This document shows positions 52,154 to 61,394 of a stretch of 64,000 nucleotides of DNA, in pieces. Position 1 is the first letter of the stretch. Each line of letters begins with the position of its first letter. Location of the stretch: contig NZ_MIJZ01000001.1 in the NCBI RefSeq assembly GCF_001730285.1, forward strand, positions 620,001-684,000. Direction: 5' to 3'. Both the position numbers and the translations under genes were made by a program. The DNA comes from Enterococcus ureasiticus (GTDB taxonomy: Bacteria; Bacillota; Bacilli; Lactobacillales; Enterococcaceae). The notes beneath the pieces are model-generated. The model had not been told where the DNA came from and searched no databases. It saw nothing but the letters and a program-made list of their open reading frames with translations.

Positions 52154-52331
52154 TGTACTTCCTCCTTGCCTCACTTCGCTGATCTTTATCAGTGTGATTA
52201 TATTATAATGAGGTTCTATTGCAACAGTCAATTTTTTCACCTGATTGCGTCTTATATCTTTGACAAAAAAACGTGCGCATGAGATGCTCTAAGCGTAATA
52301 AATACAAAAAAAGAGAGAAGGTTGGATTTTT

Positions 52332-52730
52332 ATGTCAACAATGGTTTTTGTAAATTTCCCAGTTACTGATGTAAAGCGTTCTACTGAGTTTTATGAAAAG
52401 TTAGGTTTTAAGCAAAACGTGGATTTTTCTAATGAAGAAACAAGTTCAATGGTTTGGGATGATAATTTTTGGATCATGTTATTAAATCATAACTTCTATA
52501 GTAAATTTATTAAAGATAAAAAAATTGCAGATGCGAAAACAACTAGCGGTGTTTTGGTTGCATTTAGTATGGAAAGTGCTGATGCTGTGAAGAAATTTGG
52601 CGAGACAGCCAAAGCAAATGGCGGCGATTTTTATAAAGTGGATATGGGGATTCCTGAGGATATGATGTTTGGACTTGAAGTGCAAGATCCAGATGGTAAT
52701 ACTTTGGAACCAAATTGGATGAAGATGTAA
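52332..52730 (+). CDS. VOC-family protein
   Basis: A 132-residue protein of the glyoxalase/bleomycin-resistance fold (MVFVNFPVTDVKRSTEFYEKLGF, VQDPDGNTLEPNWM at the end), similar to the widespread YaeR/PhnB-like cytoplasmic members. GAGAGAAGG precedes the ATG. Function unknown. Confidence 0.82.
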   Translation: MSTMVFVNFPVTDVKRSTEFYEKLGFKQNVDFSNEETSSMVWDDNFWIMLLNHNFYSKFIKDKKIADAKTTSGVLVAFSMESADAVKKFGETAKANGGDFYKVDMGIPEDMMFGLEVQDPDGNTLEPNWMKM

Positions 52731-53113
52731 ATTAAAGATTATTAGTTGAAAACCATCAGTTAAATTAGCTGGTGGTCTTTCTTTGTAAAAAAGCGGAAAG
52801 TGATTTTTATGGCACATGCTTTTCCACCATATTTTGTTCTTCTTATGTTGGGGTAGATTAAAAAATAAAACTTTATAAACTAGTAAAACTTCGTAAACTT
52901 GTAACTCATAAAAAAACCAACCACTAAATTTAGTGATTGATTCTGCTATTGTTTATTCAACTACTATTTTTGTTAAGAGTAAAACACCTTTTTTATTTCC
53001 TCAGAACATGACTCAATTAAATCATCTTGGTATCTCTTTCAGTTTTAATATGCCAGCTATTATTTACTACTACACATAATAATGTTTGCAAAATCAAATC
53101 AGATTTCAAAAAA
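52731..53113. other. Intergenic region with two opposing terminators
   Basis: A plus-strand terminator for the VOC gene (52752-52759 with 52769-52776, T-rich tail) and a minus-strand terminator for the sigma-factor operon (52908-52942, CACTAAATTTAGTG core with T7) occupy this stretch. No convincing ORF; a 72-codon frame overlapping the end of the next gene is a shadow. Confidence 0.7.
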
Positions 53114-54031
53114 CTATTTATTCGGCTGAAGAATCGTAACAATTTCTTCTTTATATTCTTCCTTATCATCTGATTTTTGAAGTGAATTAGATACCTGCCA
53201 TAAAATAATAGTATCACCATCCCAATACATATCATGACTTACCGTATACCCGCCATAATTCACTACCAAATGATTCCCCTCAATTTCATAGGTCCAAGTC
53301 ACCCAGTCTTCTTCCCCATCAATCCGTTCTTTCATAAGAAATCCATCAAACATTAGCGTACTATTTTGACGATTGCCCTTGATCGACGATGTCCAAGAAG
53401 CATATTTGGTTAATTCTGGATCGATAGCTGGTTTAAGATTTTTGATTTTTTCTTCTGAATATGGAAAAATTTCTTCATTATGTGGTTCTAAAATAAGACG
53501 TTTATCCTCAGCAAGTTTGGGTTCTAATACTAAGTTACTGCCATTTTTCTTTACTTGATAAGAATGAATTTCTTCTATTGGAACATCGGCTTCATTAAAG
53601 CTATCATATATAATATCCAATTGATCCCCCTTAAAGGTATAGTTCGTCGTGAAAAGTGAAAAATAATGTTCTATTATTCGCACCTTGTCATTGCTAAAAC
53701 TATAATAATTCTCTTCATTTTGAACTTTCCAGTATTTAGTTGACTGTAAAATATTCGCTGGCGTTTCTTTTTTTCTTTCAGTTGCAGTAGAGGCTGAAGT
53801 GCTTGGTTTATTGTTAGTTTCTTTCGCTTTCGTCCACATTACGGTGCCAACGAAAATAAAAGCAATGATCACTATACTAGATAAAATGATTTCTCCCGAT
53901 TTATAGCGAAAGTTACGGACTCTATTTTTTCTTTGACCAGATCCTATCCCTAATGCTGTAAGTGCTTCTTCTTCCGGTACTTCGATTTGTTTCATTGCTT
54001 TTTGTAAAATTTTTTTCTCGTTATCAGACAT
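53114..54031 (-). CDS. Membrane protein paired with ECF sigma factor
   Basis: A 305-residue protein: cytoplasmic N-terminus of about 45 residues (EKKILQKAMKQIEVPEEEALTALG), one membrane span (about 50-70, IILSSIVIIAFIFVGTVMW) and an extracellular domain with aromatic repeats (YWKVQNEENYYSFSNDKVRI). It overlaps the sigma factor gene by 8 bp. That pairing and topology suggest an anti-sigma factor, although no known anti-sigma motif is visible. Confidence 0.75.
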   Translation of the reverse strand: MSDNEKKILQKAMKQIEVPEEEALTALGIGSGQRKNRVRNFRYKSGEIILSSIVIIAFIFVGTVMWTKAKETNNKPSTSASTATERKKETPANILQSTKYWKVQNEENYYSFSNDKVRIIEHYFSLFTTNYTFKGDQLDIIYDSFNEADVPIEEIHSYQVKKNGSNLVLEPKLAEDKRLILEPHNEEIFPYSEEKIKNLKPAIDPELTKYASWTSSIKGNRQNSTLMFDGFLMKERIDGEEDWVTWTYEIEGNHLVVNYGGYTVSHDMYWDGDTIILWQVSNSLQKSDDKEEYKEEIVTILQPNK

Positions 54032-54563
54032 AATAATCCTCCCCTAAGTTTTTTTTTAGTGCGTCACGTCCTCGTTTTAAATTCGTTTTAACTGTTCCTT
54101 CCGGCATGTTTAAGAGTTCGCTGATTTCCTTAACTGAAAAATCTTGGTAATAAAATAATTGCAAAATCAAGCGGTATTTATCTTCTAATGATGTTACAGC
54201 TTCTAGTACATCAATGGCTTGATTCTTGTTTTTAGATAAATCGGTTGGTTCTTCAAATTCTGGATTGTTCTGCAACTCACGGATTTTGATCTTTTGATTG
54301 ATCACTTTACTTGCTAGTCTTGCCATAATCGTACAAAACCAAGTTAAAAAATAGCTAGGTTCTTTCAGTGTATGAATCGATTTCATAGCTTGAATCGTTG
54401 CTTCTTGCATAATATCCAGAGCATCTTCTTTATTGCCTATATAGATGTAGGCCATTTTATACATGTACTCATGATTTTTATGTAAAATTTTCCCTAATGC
54501 ATTTGTGTCTCCTTTGATTGCTTTTTTGATCAATGAACGCTCTGAATAGCTAAACTTCCCCAT
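54024..54563 (-). CDS. ECF-type sigma-70 factor
   Basis: A 179-residue RNA polymerase sigma factor with region 2 (NHEYMYKMAYIYIGNKEDALDIMQEATIQAMKSI) and region 4 (LEDKYRLILQLFYYQDFSVKEISELLNMPEGTVKTNLKRGRDALKK), typical of extracytoplasmic-function sigma factors. It resembles SigV/SigM-type cell-envelope stress factors. The next gene likely controls its activity. No target promoter could be assigned. Confidence 0.9.
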   Translation of the reverse strand: MGKFSYSERSLIKKAIKGDTNALGKILHKNHEYMYKMAYIYIGNKEDALDIMQEATIQAMKSIHTLKEPSYFLTWFCTIMARLASKVINQKIKIRELQNNPEFEEPTDLSKNKNQAIDVLEAVTSLEDKYRLILQLFYYQDFSVKEISELLNMPEGTVKTNLKRGRDALKKNLGEDYYV

Positions 54564-54647
54564 TTCCTCACCTCTTCACCCTAATAGTGTAAAAAAATTA
54601 CCTGTGGGTTTCAACAAAATATTTTTTTATTCGTAAAACAAAAAAAA

Positions 54648-54671
54648 GGCTAAAACGTGTATGTTTTAGCC
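54648..54671 (-). terminator. Terminator of thiT
   Basis: Perfect 9-bp stem (GGCTAAAAC) followed on the minus strand by a T8 run. Confidence 0.9.
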
Positions 54672-54698
54672 CTTAACTATTTCTACATCAGAATTGTA

Positions 54699-55301
54699 TT
54701 ATTCAACACCGTTATCCTGTTGGCTCATTCGTGACATGTTAGTAGGAATAAATAAAGTTGGATTGATTTTAAGGAGTAACAACAACACAACAGAGGTTGC
54801 TATTGCTGTAGCGATCCCACTCAAGCCATTCATCACAAAGGAGAATAGCCAAGGATTCATGCCCCAAAGCGCAAAGCTTCCCCAAAACACAACACCCGCA
54901 ATAAAATGCCAAAAATAACGCATAAGCGTGCCGAAAAAAGAAGCATAAATAATAATCCGACTACTCTTCATATACTCTTTATTTTTGATAGCCTGTTGCA
55001 GTTTACCACTATAAACTCCTGCAAAACCTGCAAAGCCAAAAGCTAAAATATATTCAATAATCACTTGAACAGGCATCAAATAATACACTTGCGCCGTTGG
55101 AAAATGCAACAATCCCCAGATAAATGCAGAAAAGAATCCTGCTTTGGCCCCTCTTCGTAAAGCGAAAAGAGTGACTGGAATCATCCCCAGTGAAATTGAA
55201 AAACTACTCCCAATGTTTGTCGGAATAAAGGATAAGACCATTGCAATGGCCGCAACGATCGTCCCTTCGATCCAAATACGTAACTCTGATGTTCTTTGCA
55301 T
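54699..55301 (-). CDS. thiT: Thiamine ECF transporter S component
   Basis: A 200-residue membrane protein with six spans that binds thiamine and works with the shared EcfA/A'/T module. Family features: GIGSSFSISLGMIPVTLFALRRGAKAG-like stretch (NIGSSFSISLGMIPVTLFALRRG), FIWGLLHFPTAQVYYLMPVQVIIEYILAFGFAGFAG with thiamine-contacting aromatics, and YFWHFIAGVVFWGSFALWGMNPW. A TPP riboswitch lies directly upstream, which confirms the substrate. Confidence 0.95.
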   Translation of the reverse strand: MQRTSELRIWIEGTIVAAIAMVLSFIPTNIGSSFSISLGMIPVTLFALRRGAKAGFFSAFIWGLLHFPTAQVYYLMPVQVIIEYILAFGFAGFAGVYSGKLQQAIKNKEYMKSSRIIIYASFFGTLMRYFWHFIAGVVFWGSFALWGMNPWLFSFVMNGLSGIATAIATSVVLLLLLKINPTLFIPTNMSRMSQQDNGVE

Positions 55302-55452
55302 AAAAAAACTCCTCCTTTTAGAACGACCAATTCACAAAGGAGGAGTAAACGTATTTATTTACTCCATCACAATTCCTACGCTCGTACTAACGAACAGGTT
55401 CAAGGGTTTAGAGTTGTTACTCATTCTCAGCCATGGCTCCCCTTTGTGATGG
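55302..55452 (-). promoter_or_regulatory. TPP riboswitch with terminator overlapping the SD
   Basis: The aptamer (55364-55452) has a 9-bp P1 (CCATCACAA/TTGTGATGG), the conserved CTGAGA, ACCCTTGAACCTG and GCGTAGGAA. Downstream, GGAGTAAA...TTTACTCC (55342-55365) competes with ACTCCTCCTTT/AAAAGGAGGAGT (about 55309-55348), a terminator with a T7 run whose second arm contains the thiT ribosome binding site. Thiamine pyrophosphate would favour the terminator and hide the site. Confidence 0.9.
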
Positions 55453-55681
55453 GTTCTATTTAATTTTTAGGCGTTACCTACTTCTATGATAACAATTATA
55501 GACTACCATTGTGTCCTTAAAAAGTAAAGAAACAAGTGCCTCTCTTCCATCCAAAATAACTAGACGTAACCTGCAAGAATTCATTCCTCTTATTGCAGAA
55601 GATAAGAGTACACTTTTTTTGAAAAAGGTGGTACATTGATACTATCTATCACTTAAATTTATCGATTGGGAGGTCATCCAT
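55453..55681. other. Divergent promoter region, thiT / Mga regulator 2
   Basis: This 229-bp stretch holds the start of the riboswitch transcript on the minus strand and the promoter region of the second Mga-type gene on the plus strand. I could not assign either promoter with confidence. Confidence 0.35.
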
Positions 55682-57190
55682 TTGGAAGAAGATATTTTTG
55701 ATTTACTAGAAGATCAAAATAAGATCATGTTGAAATTATTGGAAATCATTTCTGAAAGTCATCGATGGTATAGCGTCAATGAATTAAGTTTGCGTTTAAA
55801 TGTCGTAGAGCGGACGATCCAACGTTATATTCACCAATTGGAAGATACGGTTGCTGAGTACAATGAGGTAAAAGATAGTTATATTCAATTAAACTATGAA
55901 AAATATAATGGAGTCCAGTTAGAAACAGAATCAGGCAGTAATTATATAGAGTTTAAGACATATATTTTGGAAACAGATGAAACCATACAGATTTTGAAAA
56001 AGATTATGTTTGAAGAATTCTACTCTGTAAAAAAATACGCTATGACTTACTTTGTTAGCGAAAATGCTGTTCGAAAGAGCTTAAAAAAAATAAATGTATT
56101 TTTTGATTTATATAGTTTATCCTTGTCTCGTAGTTCTTTCCAAGTTATGGGAGAAGAAAAAAACATTCGAATTATTGCTTATATTATTGGTTGGGTAGCG
56201 TTTAAAGGTGTTATTTGGCCATTTGATTCCATCGATCAACGAAAGGCCTATCAAACTGTTGACAATTTTTCTGAGGCCTTCAAATTAAAGTTTTCAAATA
56301 TTCAAAGAAAACAAATGGCCTATATGTTAGCAATCAACTTAATCCGTTTTAGAAAAAATCATGTGATTGAATTGGATCCTGAATGGAAAAATTATGTTAA
56401 TCTTCCAGCATTAATGCAAACATTGCCTGTGATGACTGATTTAGTAGAAATGTATCATATTCATGTTGAATCGGAAATGTGCTTTTATGTGCTACTGTTG
56501 CAAATGAAAATCAAAGTATTTGAATCTGAGGAATTGAAACAACGCGTTTTTGATTATCATGAAAAATGCCAATCAGATATTTTTCAAGCAACCCACTTAT
56601 TTGTTAAACGATTCCATGAGAAATTGATGCCCATTCCAGAAGAGTTGCGTGAGCGATTTTTCTTAACTAGTTTTTGCGCTCATCTTTTCTGTAAAGTGTT
56701 TAATCAGCTTCAAGTTGATATCGATGGGCATCAAATTATGCATGAAGCTGATTATGACTATCCTGCATTGAAAGAAAAACTCAATTCTTTTATTAATGAA
56801 TTGCATGAAGAAACTGGTATTACACTCTTTTTATCACATGAATTTCTAGCCCAAAAATACATTCTCTTGTTCTCTTCGATTTCACCACTAAATTATTATG
56901 AACCGCCGATCAGAATTTTTCTAGACAGTGATCTGCCTTTCTTTGTGAAACAAACGATCATAACTAAAATAAGTGATCGGTTCAAACATGATTTTAATAT
57001 TATATTTTTAAAGGATCAACAATTACAACAATCAGATATCGTACTCACAAATATTCCTAATACCATTGAAGAAGAGCAGCGATTTACTTATAAAGTTCAT
57101 CTGTTTGATTTTCCAATCAAGTTAAGAGACTTTATCGAAATTGAAAGAAAACTCAAGCTTGTTGCGCAATTAAAAAGCCAAGTTTCATAG
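55682..57190 (+). CDS. Mga-family regulator 2, TTG start
   Basis: A 502-residue protein with the same architecture as the one at 8246-9724: two N-terminal HTH units (YSVNELSLRLNVVERTIQRYIHQLED; YFVSENAVRKSLKKINVFF), PRD-like middle and EIIB-like C-terminus (IRIFLDSDLPFFVKQTIITKISDRF). TTG start follows GGGAGG. It converges on a GH73-CHAP hydrolase gene; whether it controls that gene is unknown. A 17-bp stem terminator follows. Confidence 0.8.
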   Translation: MEEDIFDLLEDQNKIMLKLLEIISESHRWYSVNELSLRLNVVERTIQRYIHQLEDTVAEYNEVKDSYIQLNYEKYNGVQLETESGSNYIEFKTYILETDETIQILKKIMFEEFYSVKKYAMTYFVSENAVRKSLKKINVFFDLYSLSLSRSSFQVMGEEKNIRIIAYIIGWVAFKGVIWPFDSIDQRKAYQTVDNFSEAFKLKFSNIQRKQMAYMLAINLIRFRKNHVIELDPEWKNYVNLPALMQTLPVMTDLVEMYHIHVESEMCFYVLLLQMKIKVFESEELKQRVFDYHEKCQSDIFQATHLFVKRFHEKLMPIPEELRERFFLTSFCAHLFCKVFNQLQVDIDGHQIMHEADYDYPALKEKLNSFINELHEETGITLFLSHEFLAQKYILLFSSISPLNYYEPPIRIFLDSDLPFFVKQTIITKISDRFKHDFNIIFLKDQQLQQSDIVLTNIPNTIEEEQRFTYKVHLFDFPIKLRDFIEIERKLKLVAQLKSQVS

Positions 57191-57195
57191 TATAA

Positions 57196-57252
57196 AAATA
57201 GAAGCAGAAAAGGGAAATGTAGTTTTTACTGTTCTCTTTTCTGCTTCTATTT
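57196..57252. terminator. Bidirectional terminator, Mga 2 / GH73
   Basis: Perfect 17-bp stem (57196-57212 with 57236-57252, AAATAGAAGCAGAAAAG) between convergent genes. Confidence 0.9.
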
Positions 57253-57253
57253 A

Positions 57254-58303
57254 TTATTTAGGTGTTATATAAACCAATTGAGCTGCGGTTTCAGAATCAA
57301 TGGTTCGTGTCGAAACGATCCCAACACCAACTGCATTCATTTCTGAGATTTCAATTACACCATCTTCTCCCACATTTTCCACAAAAGCAACATGTCCATA
57401 TGTCCCATCAGCTCCTGCTATCCCTGGTTGAAAAGAGACAGCTGTTCCAGCTTTGGGTATATTTGACACTTCATATCCTTGTACAATACCTGCGCTTCCC
57501 CAATCCATACCATTTCCCATTGTTAAACCGATAGTCCCACCTAATTGAGTGATCCGATTATAAACATATTGTGTACAATTACCTGCTGCATAACTATTTG
57601 CGCTATCATAATTCACATGATTATATGGCTCAAATTCTCCACCAAAATAAGGCGTTAACGCGCCCTCTTGATCGTACTTTGTTAGATCATAAATATGAAT
57701 CACTTCGTCAAGTTTTTGATTATACGCGCTATCGGTGGCATAGGTTCCTGTGAGTGCTAAAGTCACTTGGTGATGGCTCTCTGTCGAACTTTTTAGTGTG
57801 TCCGTAAAAATAGGATTTTCACCACTTAAAAGTTCTGCATAATCTTCAAATGATTCTTTATAACTAGGATATTGTTTAAAGGCTGCTTCAATTTGATACA
57901 TTTGACCTGTTCCGTTATCTTCAATTGTTTGAAAAGAAACACTTTGATCTTCGTATGCTCCTTTAATTCCGAATAAATTAAAATAGGGCATCTGACTTAG
58001 TTCACTGCGTCCTGAATCAGATTCCAAAATGGCTTGAGCTATCATGACTGAAGCATATAGATCATGCTCTTTTGCTATCATTTTAGCTTGTTCACCAATG
58101 TTTAAAATAAAATCCTCCGTTGCTTTTTCGACTTGGATATGTTGCTCTTCCATCAGTAAAAGCGATTGTATTTCTTGTTTCTCTGGAACTTCATTTGATT
58201 CTGTTTCCTCTGTATATTCATTGGCAAATGTCGAAACTGGTACTGACAATGATAATTGTGTTGCTAAAATTGTAGCAAAAATAACTGTTGAAACCTTTTT
58301 CAA
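57254..58303 (-). CDS. Secreted GH73 glucosaminidase with CHAP domain
   Basis: A 349-residue secreted peptidoglycan hydrolase. Signal peptide (to about STFANE), GH73/FlgJ-like domain (about 65-205; catalytic Glu in QAILESDSGRSELSQ, YFNLFGIKGAY) and C-terminal CHAP domain (about 228-345; Cys in AGNCTQYVYNR, His in YGHVAFVE). It could cleave both the glycan strand and the stem peptide. It has no LysM or SH3 wall-binding domain. Such two-domain enzymes function in cell separation or growth. Confidence 0.9.
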   Translation of the reverse strand: MKKVSTVIFATILATQLSLSVPVSTFANEYTEETESNEVPEKQEIQSLLLMEEQHIQVEKATEDFILNIGEQAKMIAKEHDLYASVMIAQAILESDSGRSELSQMPYFNLFGIKGAYEDQSVSFQTIEDNGTGQMYQIEAAFKQYPSYKESFEDYAELLSGENPIFTDTLKSSTESHHQVTLALTGTYATDSAYNQKLDEVIHIYDLTKYDQEGALTPYFGGEFEPYNHVNYDSANSYAAGNCTQYVYNRITQLGGTIGLTMGNGMDWGSAGIVQGYEVSNIPKAGTAVSFQPGIAGADGTYGHVAFVENVGEDGVIEISEMNAVGVGIVSTRTIDSETAAQLVYITPK

Positions 58304-58455
58304 TACGATTCACTCCTATTTTTTATTTTGCTGAATTAATCATCAAGTGTAGAGAAAAAATCTCTTTTACTCTACACTCAAAATTCAAATTACTACTGAG
58401 ATAAACACTTGTTATTTGCCTAAAGCCAAGAGCTGAAATTTCGATGGACGATTGA

Positions 58456-58707
58456 TTACTCACTTACATTTAGAACCTGTGTTAGGTATCCTTGGACGAT
58501 CTGATTCGACTCTTCCTCATTGTATTGATCATAATAATTAATTTCATGCAAAATACGTTTTACTTCATAAATTGCTTTTTTTTCTTCAAACCACAACTTC
58601 ATACTTTGTCTTTTGCTTGTTGCTTCATTTGCTTTTAAATAGGCTAACTCCAGATCTAACATTTCTAAGGTTTTGGCAATAAGTTCAATAACTTCATCGT
58701 TTGTCAT
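58456..58707 (-). CDS. Small helical protein downstream of gadB
   Basis: An 83-residue, acidic, helical cytoplasmic protein (NDEVIELIAKTLEMLDLELAYLKANE ... AIYEVKRILHEINYYDQY). No motif is recognised. It begins 29 bp after the gadB stop and probably belongs to its operon; a role in acid resistance is possible but unproven. Confidence 0.6.
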   Translation of the reverse strand: MTNDEVIELIAKTLEMLDLELAYLKANEATSKRQSMKLWFEEKKAIYEVKRILHEINYYDQYNEEESNQIVQGYLTQVLNVSE

Positions 58708-58736
58708 ACTCTTTGTGCTCCCTTCAAGCGGTTATA

Positions 58737-60119
58737 TTAGTGGGTAAATCCTTGTACATGTGCCTCTGTTTTTTCATGATATAAAATTCTAGCACTATTT
58801 AAATCTTCCACACATTGCTCAAAATCTCTAATCAAAGCGTTTGCCATGTTTTGTCCTAAATCGGCGCGGCAGACAAATCGTTGAATCACTTGATTATCTA
58901 AATCTTTCGGTAAAGGATATGCTGGAACCTGCCATCCTTTCATTTGTAGACGGTCGGCTAGATCATACAGTGTCCATTCTACATCTGCATTTTCTTTCAA
59001 TGTATAGCAGACGATCGGCAAGTTTTCACCGTCGTTATAAATATCAAACAGACCTGTTGCTTCCACTGCATTTGCAATACTTACAGCAGCTTCTTTGGTA
59101 CGCGTGTGAAGTTCTTTGTATCCATCAAATCCATAACGGTAGAAATTGTAATACTGTCCAATAATTTGGCTGGCACTTCTAGAAAAGTTGATAGCCATTG
59201 TCGGCATATGTCCGCCTAAGTAGCTAACATCGAAAACCAATTCTTCGGGTAAATATTCTTTATCACGCCACAGGACCCAGCCAACACCTGGATACACTAA
59301 ACCATACTTATGACCAGATGTGTTGATAGAGACAACATTTTTCAAACGGAAATCCCATTCTAATTCTGGGTCTACAAATGGTACAAACATTGCGCCACTG
59401 GCACCATCGATGTGGATTACAAGTTCATGTTCATGTGTTTTATTATAGCTTTCTGCTAAAGCATCTAATGCCTTGATATCGTCAAATTTACCAGTGTATG
59501 TAATGCCTAAAATCCCGACGATTCCAATTGTATAATCATCTACATAATCCAACACTTTATCGATATTCATGCTTAATTGTCCATTATCCATCGGTACTTC
59601 ACGCATTTCGATATCCCAATAGACACAGAATTTTTCCCAACAGACTTGGTAACCTGACGAAATGACTAAGTTTGGTTTTTGTGCGTTGATATCTAATCCA
59701 CGTTTGATTGCTTGGTTGCGCCAGCGGAATTTCATCGCCATACCGCCTAGCATGCAAGCTTCACTTGAGCCAACTGTAGAAGTCCCCATGATTCGCTTCA
59801 TATCTGGTGCATGCCACAAATCAGCTAGCACATTGACACAACTAGTTTCTAATTCTGCTGTTTGCGGATATTCGGATTTATCGATCGCATTTTTTTCCAT
59901 TGTTTCAGCCATTAACTGTGTTACTTCTGGATCCATGTAGGTCTGGCAAAAAGTTGCTAAGTTTTGACGAGCATTTCCTTCATCAATCAACTGATCTTTG
60001 ATCAAACGATAAGCAACTTCTGGTGCTACCGGATTTTTATGTAAACTTGTCATGACCACGGCTTCGCTTGATGCTTCTGTTCCGAAAATTGGGGTTGTTT
60101 CATTATTTTGATTACTCAT
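58737..60119 (-). CDS. gadB: Glutamate decarboxylase
   Basis: A 460-residue PLP enzyme converting glutamate to GABA with use of one proton, a main acid-resistance reaction. HIDGASGAMFVPF holds the PLP ring-binding Asp and SGHKYG the PLP-lysine (Lys271); STVGSSEACMLGG binds the phosphate. The C-terminal HVQGFTH gives the His that closes the site at neutral pH in the E. coli enzyme. No glutamate/GABA antiporter gene (gadC) is adjacent in the window, which is unusual for lactic acid bacteria. Confidence 0.95.
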   Translation of the reverse strand: MSNQNNETTPIFGTEASSEAVVMTSLHKNPVAPEVAYRLIKDQLIDEGNARQNLATFCQTYMDPEVTQLMAETMEKNAIDKSEYPQTAELETSCVNVLADLWHAPDMKRIMGTSTVGSSEACMLGGMAMKFRWRNQAIKRGLDINAQKPNLVISSGYQVCWEKFCVYWDIEMREVPMDNGQLSMNIDKVLDYVDDYTIGIVGILGITYTGKFDDIKALDALAESYNKTHEHELVIHIDGASGAMFVPFVDPELEWDFRLKNVVSINTSGHKYGLVYPGVGWVLWRDKEYLPEELVFDVSYLGGHMPTMAINFSRSASQIIGQYYNFYRYGFDGYKELHTRTKEAAVSIANAVEATGLFDIYNDGENLPIVCYTLKENADVEWTLYDLADRLQMKGWQVPAYPLPKDLDNQVIQRFVCRADLGQNMANALIRDFEQCVEDLNSARILYHEKTEAHVQGFTH

Positions 60120-60194
60120 TGTTTGTTTCCTCCATTATCATTTTTATGTTTTTGCTATGTGCTGTTTTTTTGATTGTTTCTATGTCTGAATGAT

Positions 60195-60241
60195 GAAACT
60201 TAAAGGAAACAAGAACGCTTCTTTGTCTCCTTTAAAGTTTC
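60195..60241. other. Long hairpin between C59 acylase and gadB
   Basis: GAAACTT-AAAGGAAACAAGAA pairs with TCTTTGTCTCCTTTAAAGTTTC over about 20 bp with a few mismatches. No T-run on the minus strand, where these genes are read, so termination is uncertain. Confidence 0.5.
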
Positions 60242-60261
60242 ATTTTTTAACTTGCTTAAGA

Positions 60262-61251
60262 TCAATTTAAGGTTTTGAAAGTTTCAATTTTATCTGCCAT
60301 AAAAGTGATTGGTTTATCTACTTCAAGCAAGTCATCTGTGATCGTTACTTTAGCGATTTGGCTATTATCGTAACTATTAAAGTAGTAAGAACGGCTTTCG
60401 TTACACATTGTTCCTACATATTGAGAGTAATCTTGAGCCCCTTCTGAGGTTACAACAATTCCTTTAGGGATTCGAACCGTTGCTAAAATATGGTAGGCGT
60501 TGGTTACACCAGTTGCTTCATCTTGTGCTTGGTCGATATGTTCTTTAAAGAACGCTGCTCGAACAAAACGTTCAGGCGGTGTATAGCCACCAGGTAAGCC
60601 CATTGTGCCCGTTCCTTGTGAGAATGGTAAAGCAACATAATCACCGAAACTTGCTGGCTCATATTGAGCTGGTCGTACATGTAAATAGTTACGTAAATTA
60701 TTAATATGCCATTCGAAACAAGGTGTATTTGTCATCGTTCCTACTGGATTTTCTTTGATTTTTAGTTCTTTTTCAGTTGGTTCAATAATCACACAACGAC
60801 CAGATTCATCTGTAATAATCCAATGAAGTGGTGTAATGATATTCAACATTGGTGCCTTAAGCCCAACTAGGTTGATTTCTTTGATATGCTCTGCCACTTC
60901 TTCAACCGTCGCACAATTTCCTAAAATCCATAAAATTAATTCATGAGGCGCAAAGTTTTTTTTGCCTTGCTCCGCTTCTGTTTGATAAGTTGCTTCTCCT
61001 GGTAAATATAATTCTGCGATAGAGAGTCCTTTTTCGTTGACTCCATCCGCTACGAAGTATGAACTCCCTAACAATCGTCCAGCTCCTACAAAGCCAAGTG
61101 AATTCGTAAATGATTGCTCATTGACTTCTGAAACCCATGTATAGTTTCTGGGCATATAGGTTGGGCTAGGATCCAACGGGAATGAAAAATCCATTGTTCT
61201 TGATAGTAGATGTTTGTTGTCTTTCGTTTTTGTAAAAATACTTGTGCACAT
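60262..61251 (-). CDS. C59-family Ntn hydrolase, penicillin V acylase type
   Basis: A 329-residue choloylglycine-hydrolase-family amidase. Catalytic residues can be placed: Cys2 (exposed after Met removal), Arg18, Asp21, Asn175 and Arg228. Position 82 is Tyr (ELYLPGEA), as in penicillin V acylases; bile salt hydrolases have Asn there. So it is better called a penicillin V acylase or N-acyl-homoserine-lactone/linear amide hydrolase than a bile salt hydrolase. Substrate untested. It lies upstream of gadB in the same direction. Confidence 0.85.
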   Translation of the reverse strand: MCTSIFTKTKDNKHLLSRTMDFSFPLDPSPTYMPRNYTWVSEVNEQSFTNSLGFVGAGRLLGSSYFVADGVNEKGLSIAELYLPGEATYQTEAEQGKKNFAPHELILWILGNCATVEEVAEHIKEINLVGLKAPMLNIITPLHWIITDESGRCVIIEPTEKELKIKENPVGTMTNTPCFEWHINNLRNYLHVRPAQYEPASFGDYVALPFSQGTGTMGLPGGYTPPERFVRAAFFKEHIDQAQDEATGVTNAYHILATVRIPKGIVVTSEGAQDYSQYVGTMCNESRSYYFNSYDNSQIAKVTITDDLLEVDKPITFMADKIETFKTLN

Positions 61252-61394
61252 AATGTCACGTCCTTTTCTTATTTTTGTCTTATTGACAATTCCTATTTTA
61301 CAAGGATATTTGGTGTTTTATTTTTGTTATTCTGTCCGTTCTTTCGACACAATTTTACTGATGATTTTAATACGTTTGACTGAATTACTTTTTA

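Noticed and set aside
53017-53235. A 72-codon minus-strand ORF overlapping the end of the sigma-operon membrane protein
   Set aside because: It has no ribosome binding site and lies in another frame of the longer, well-supported gene.
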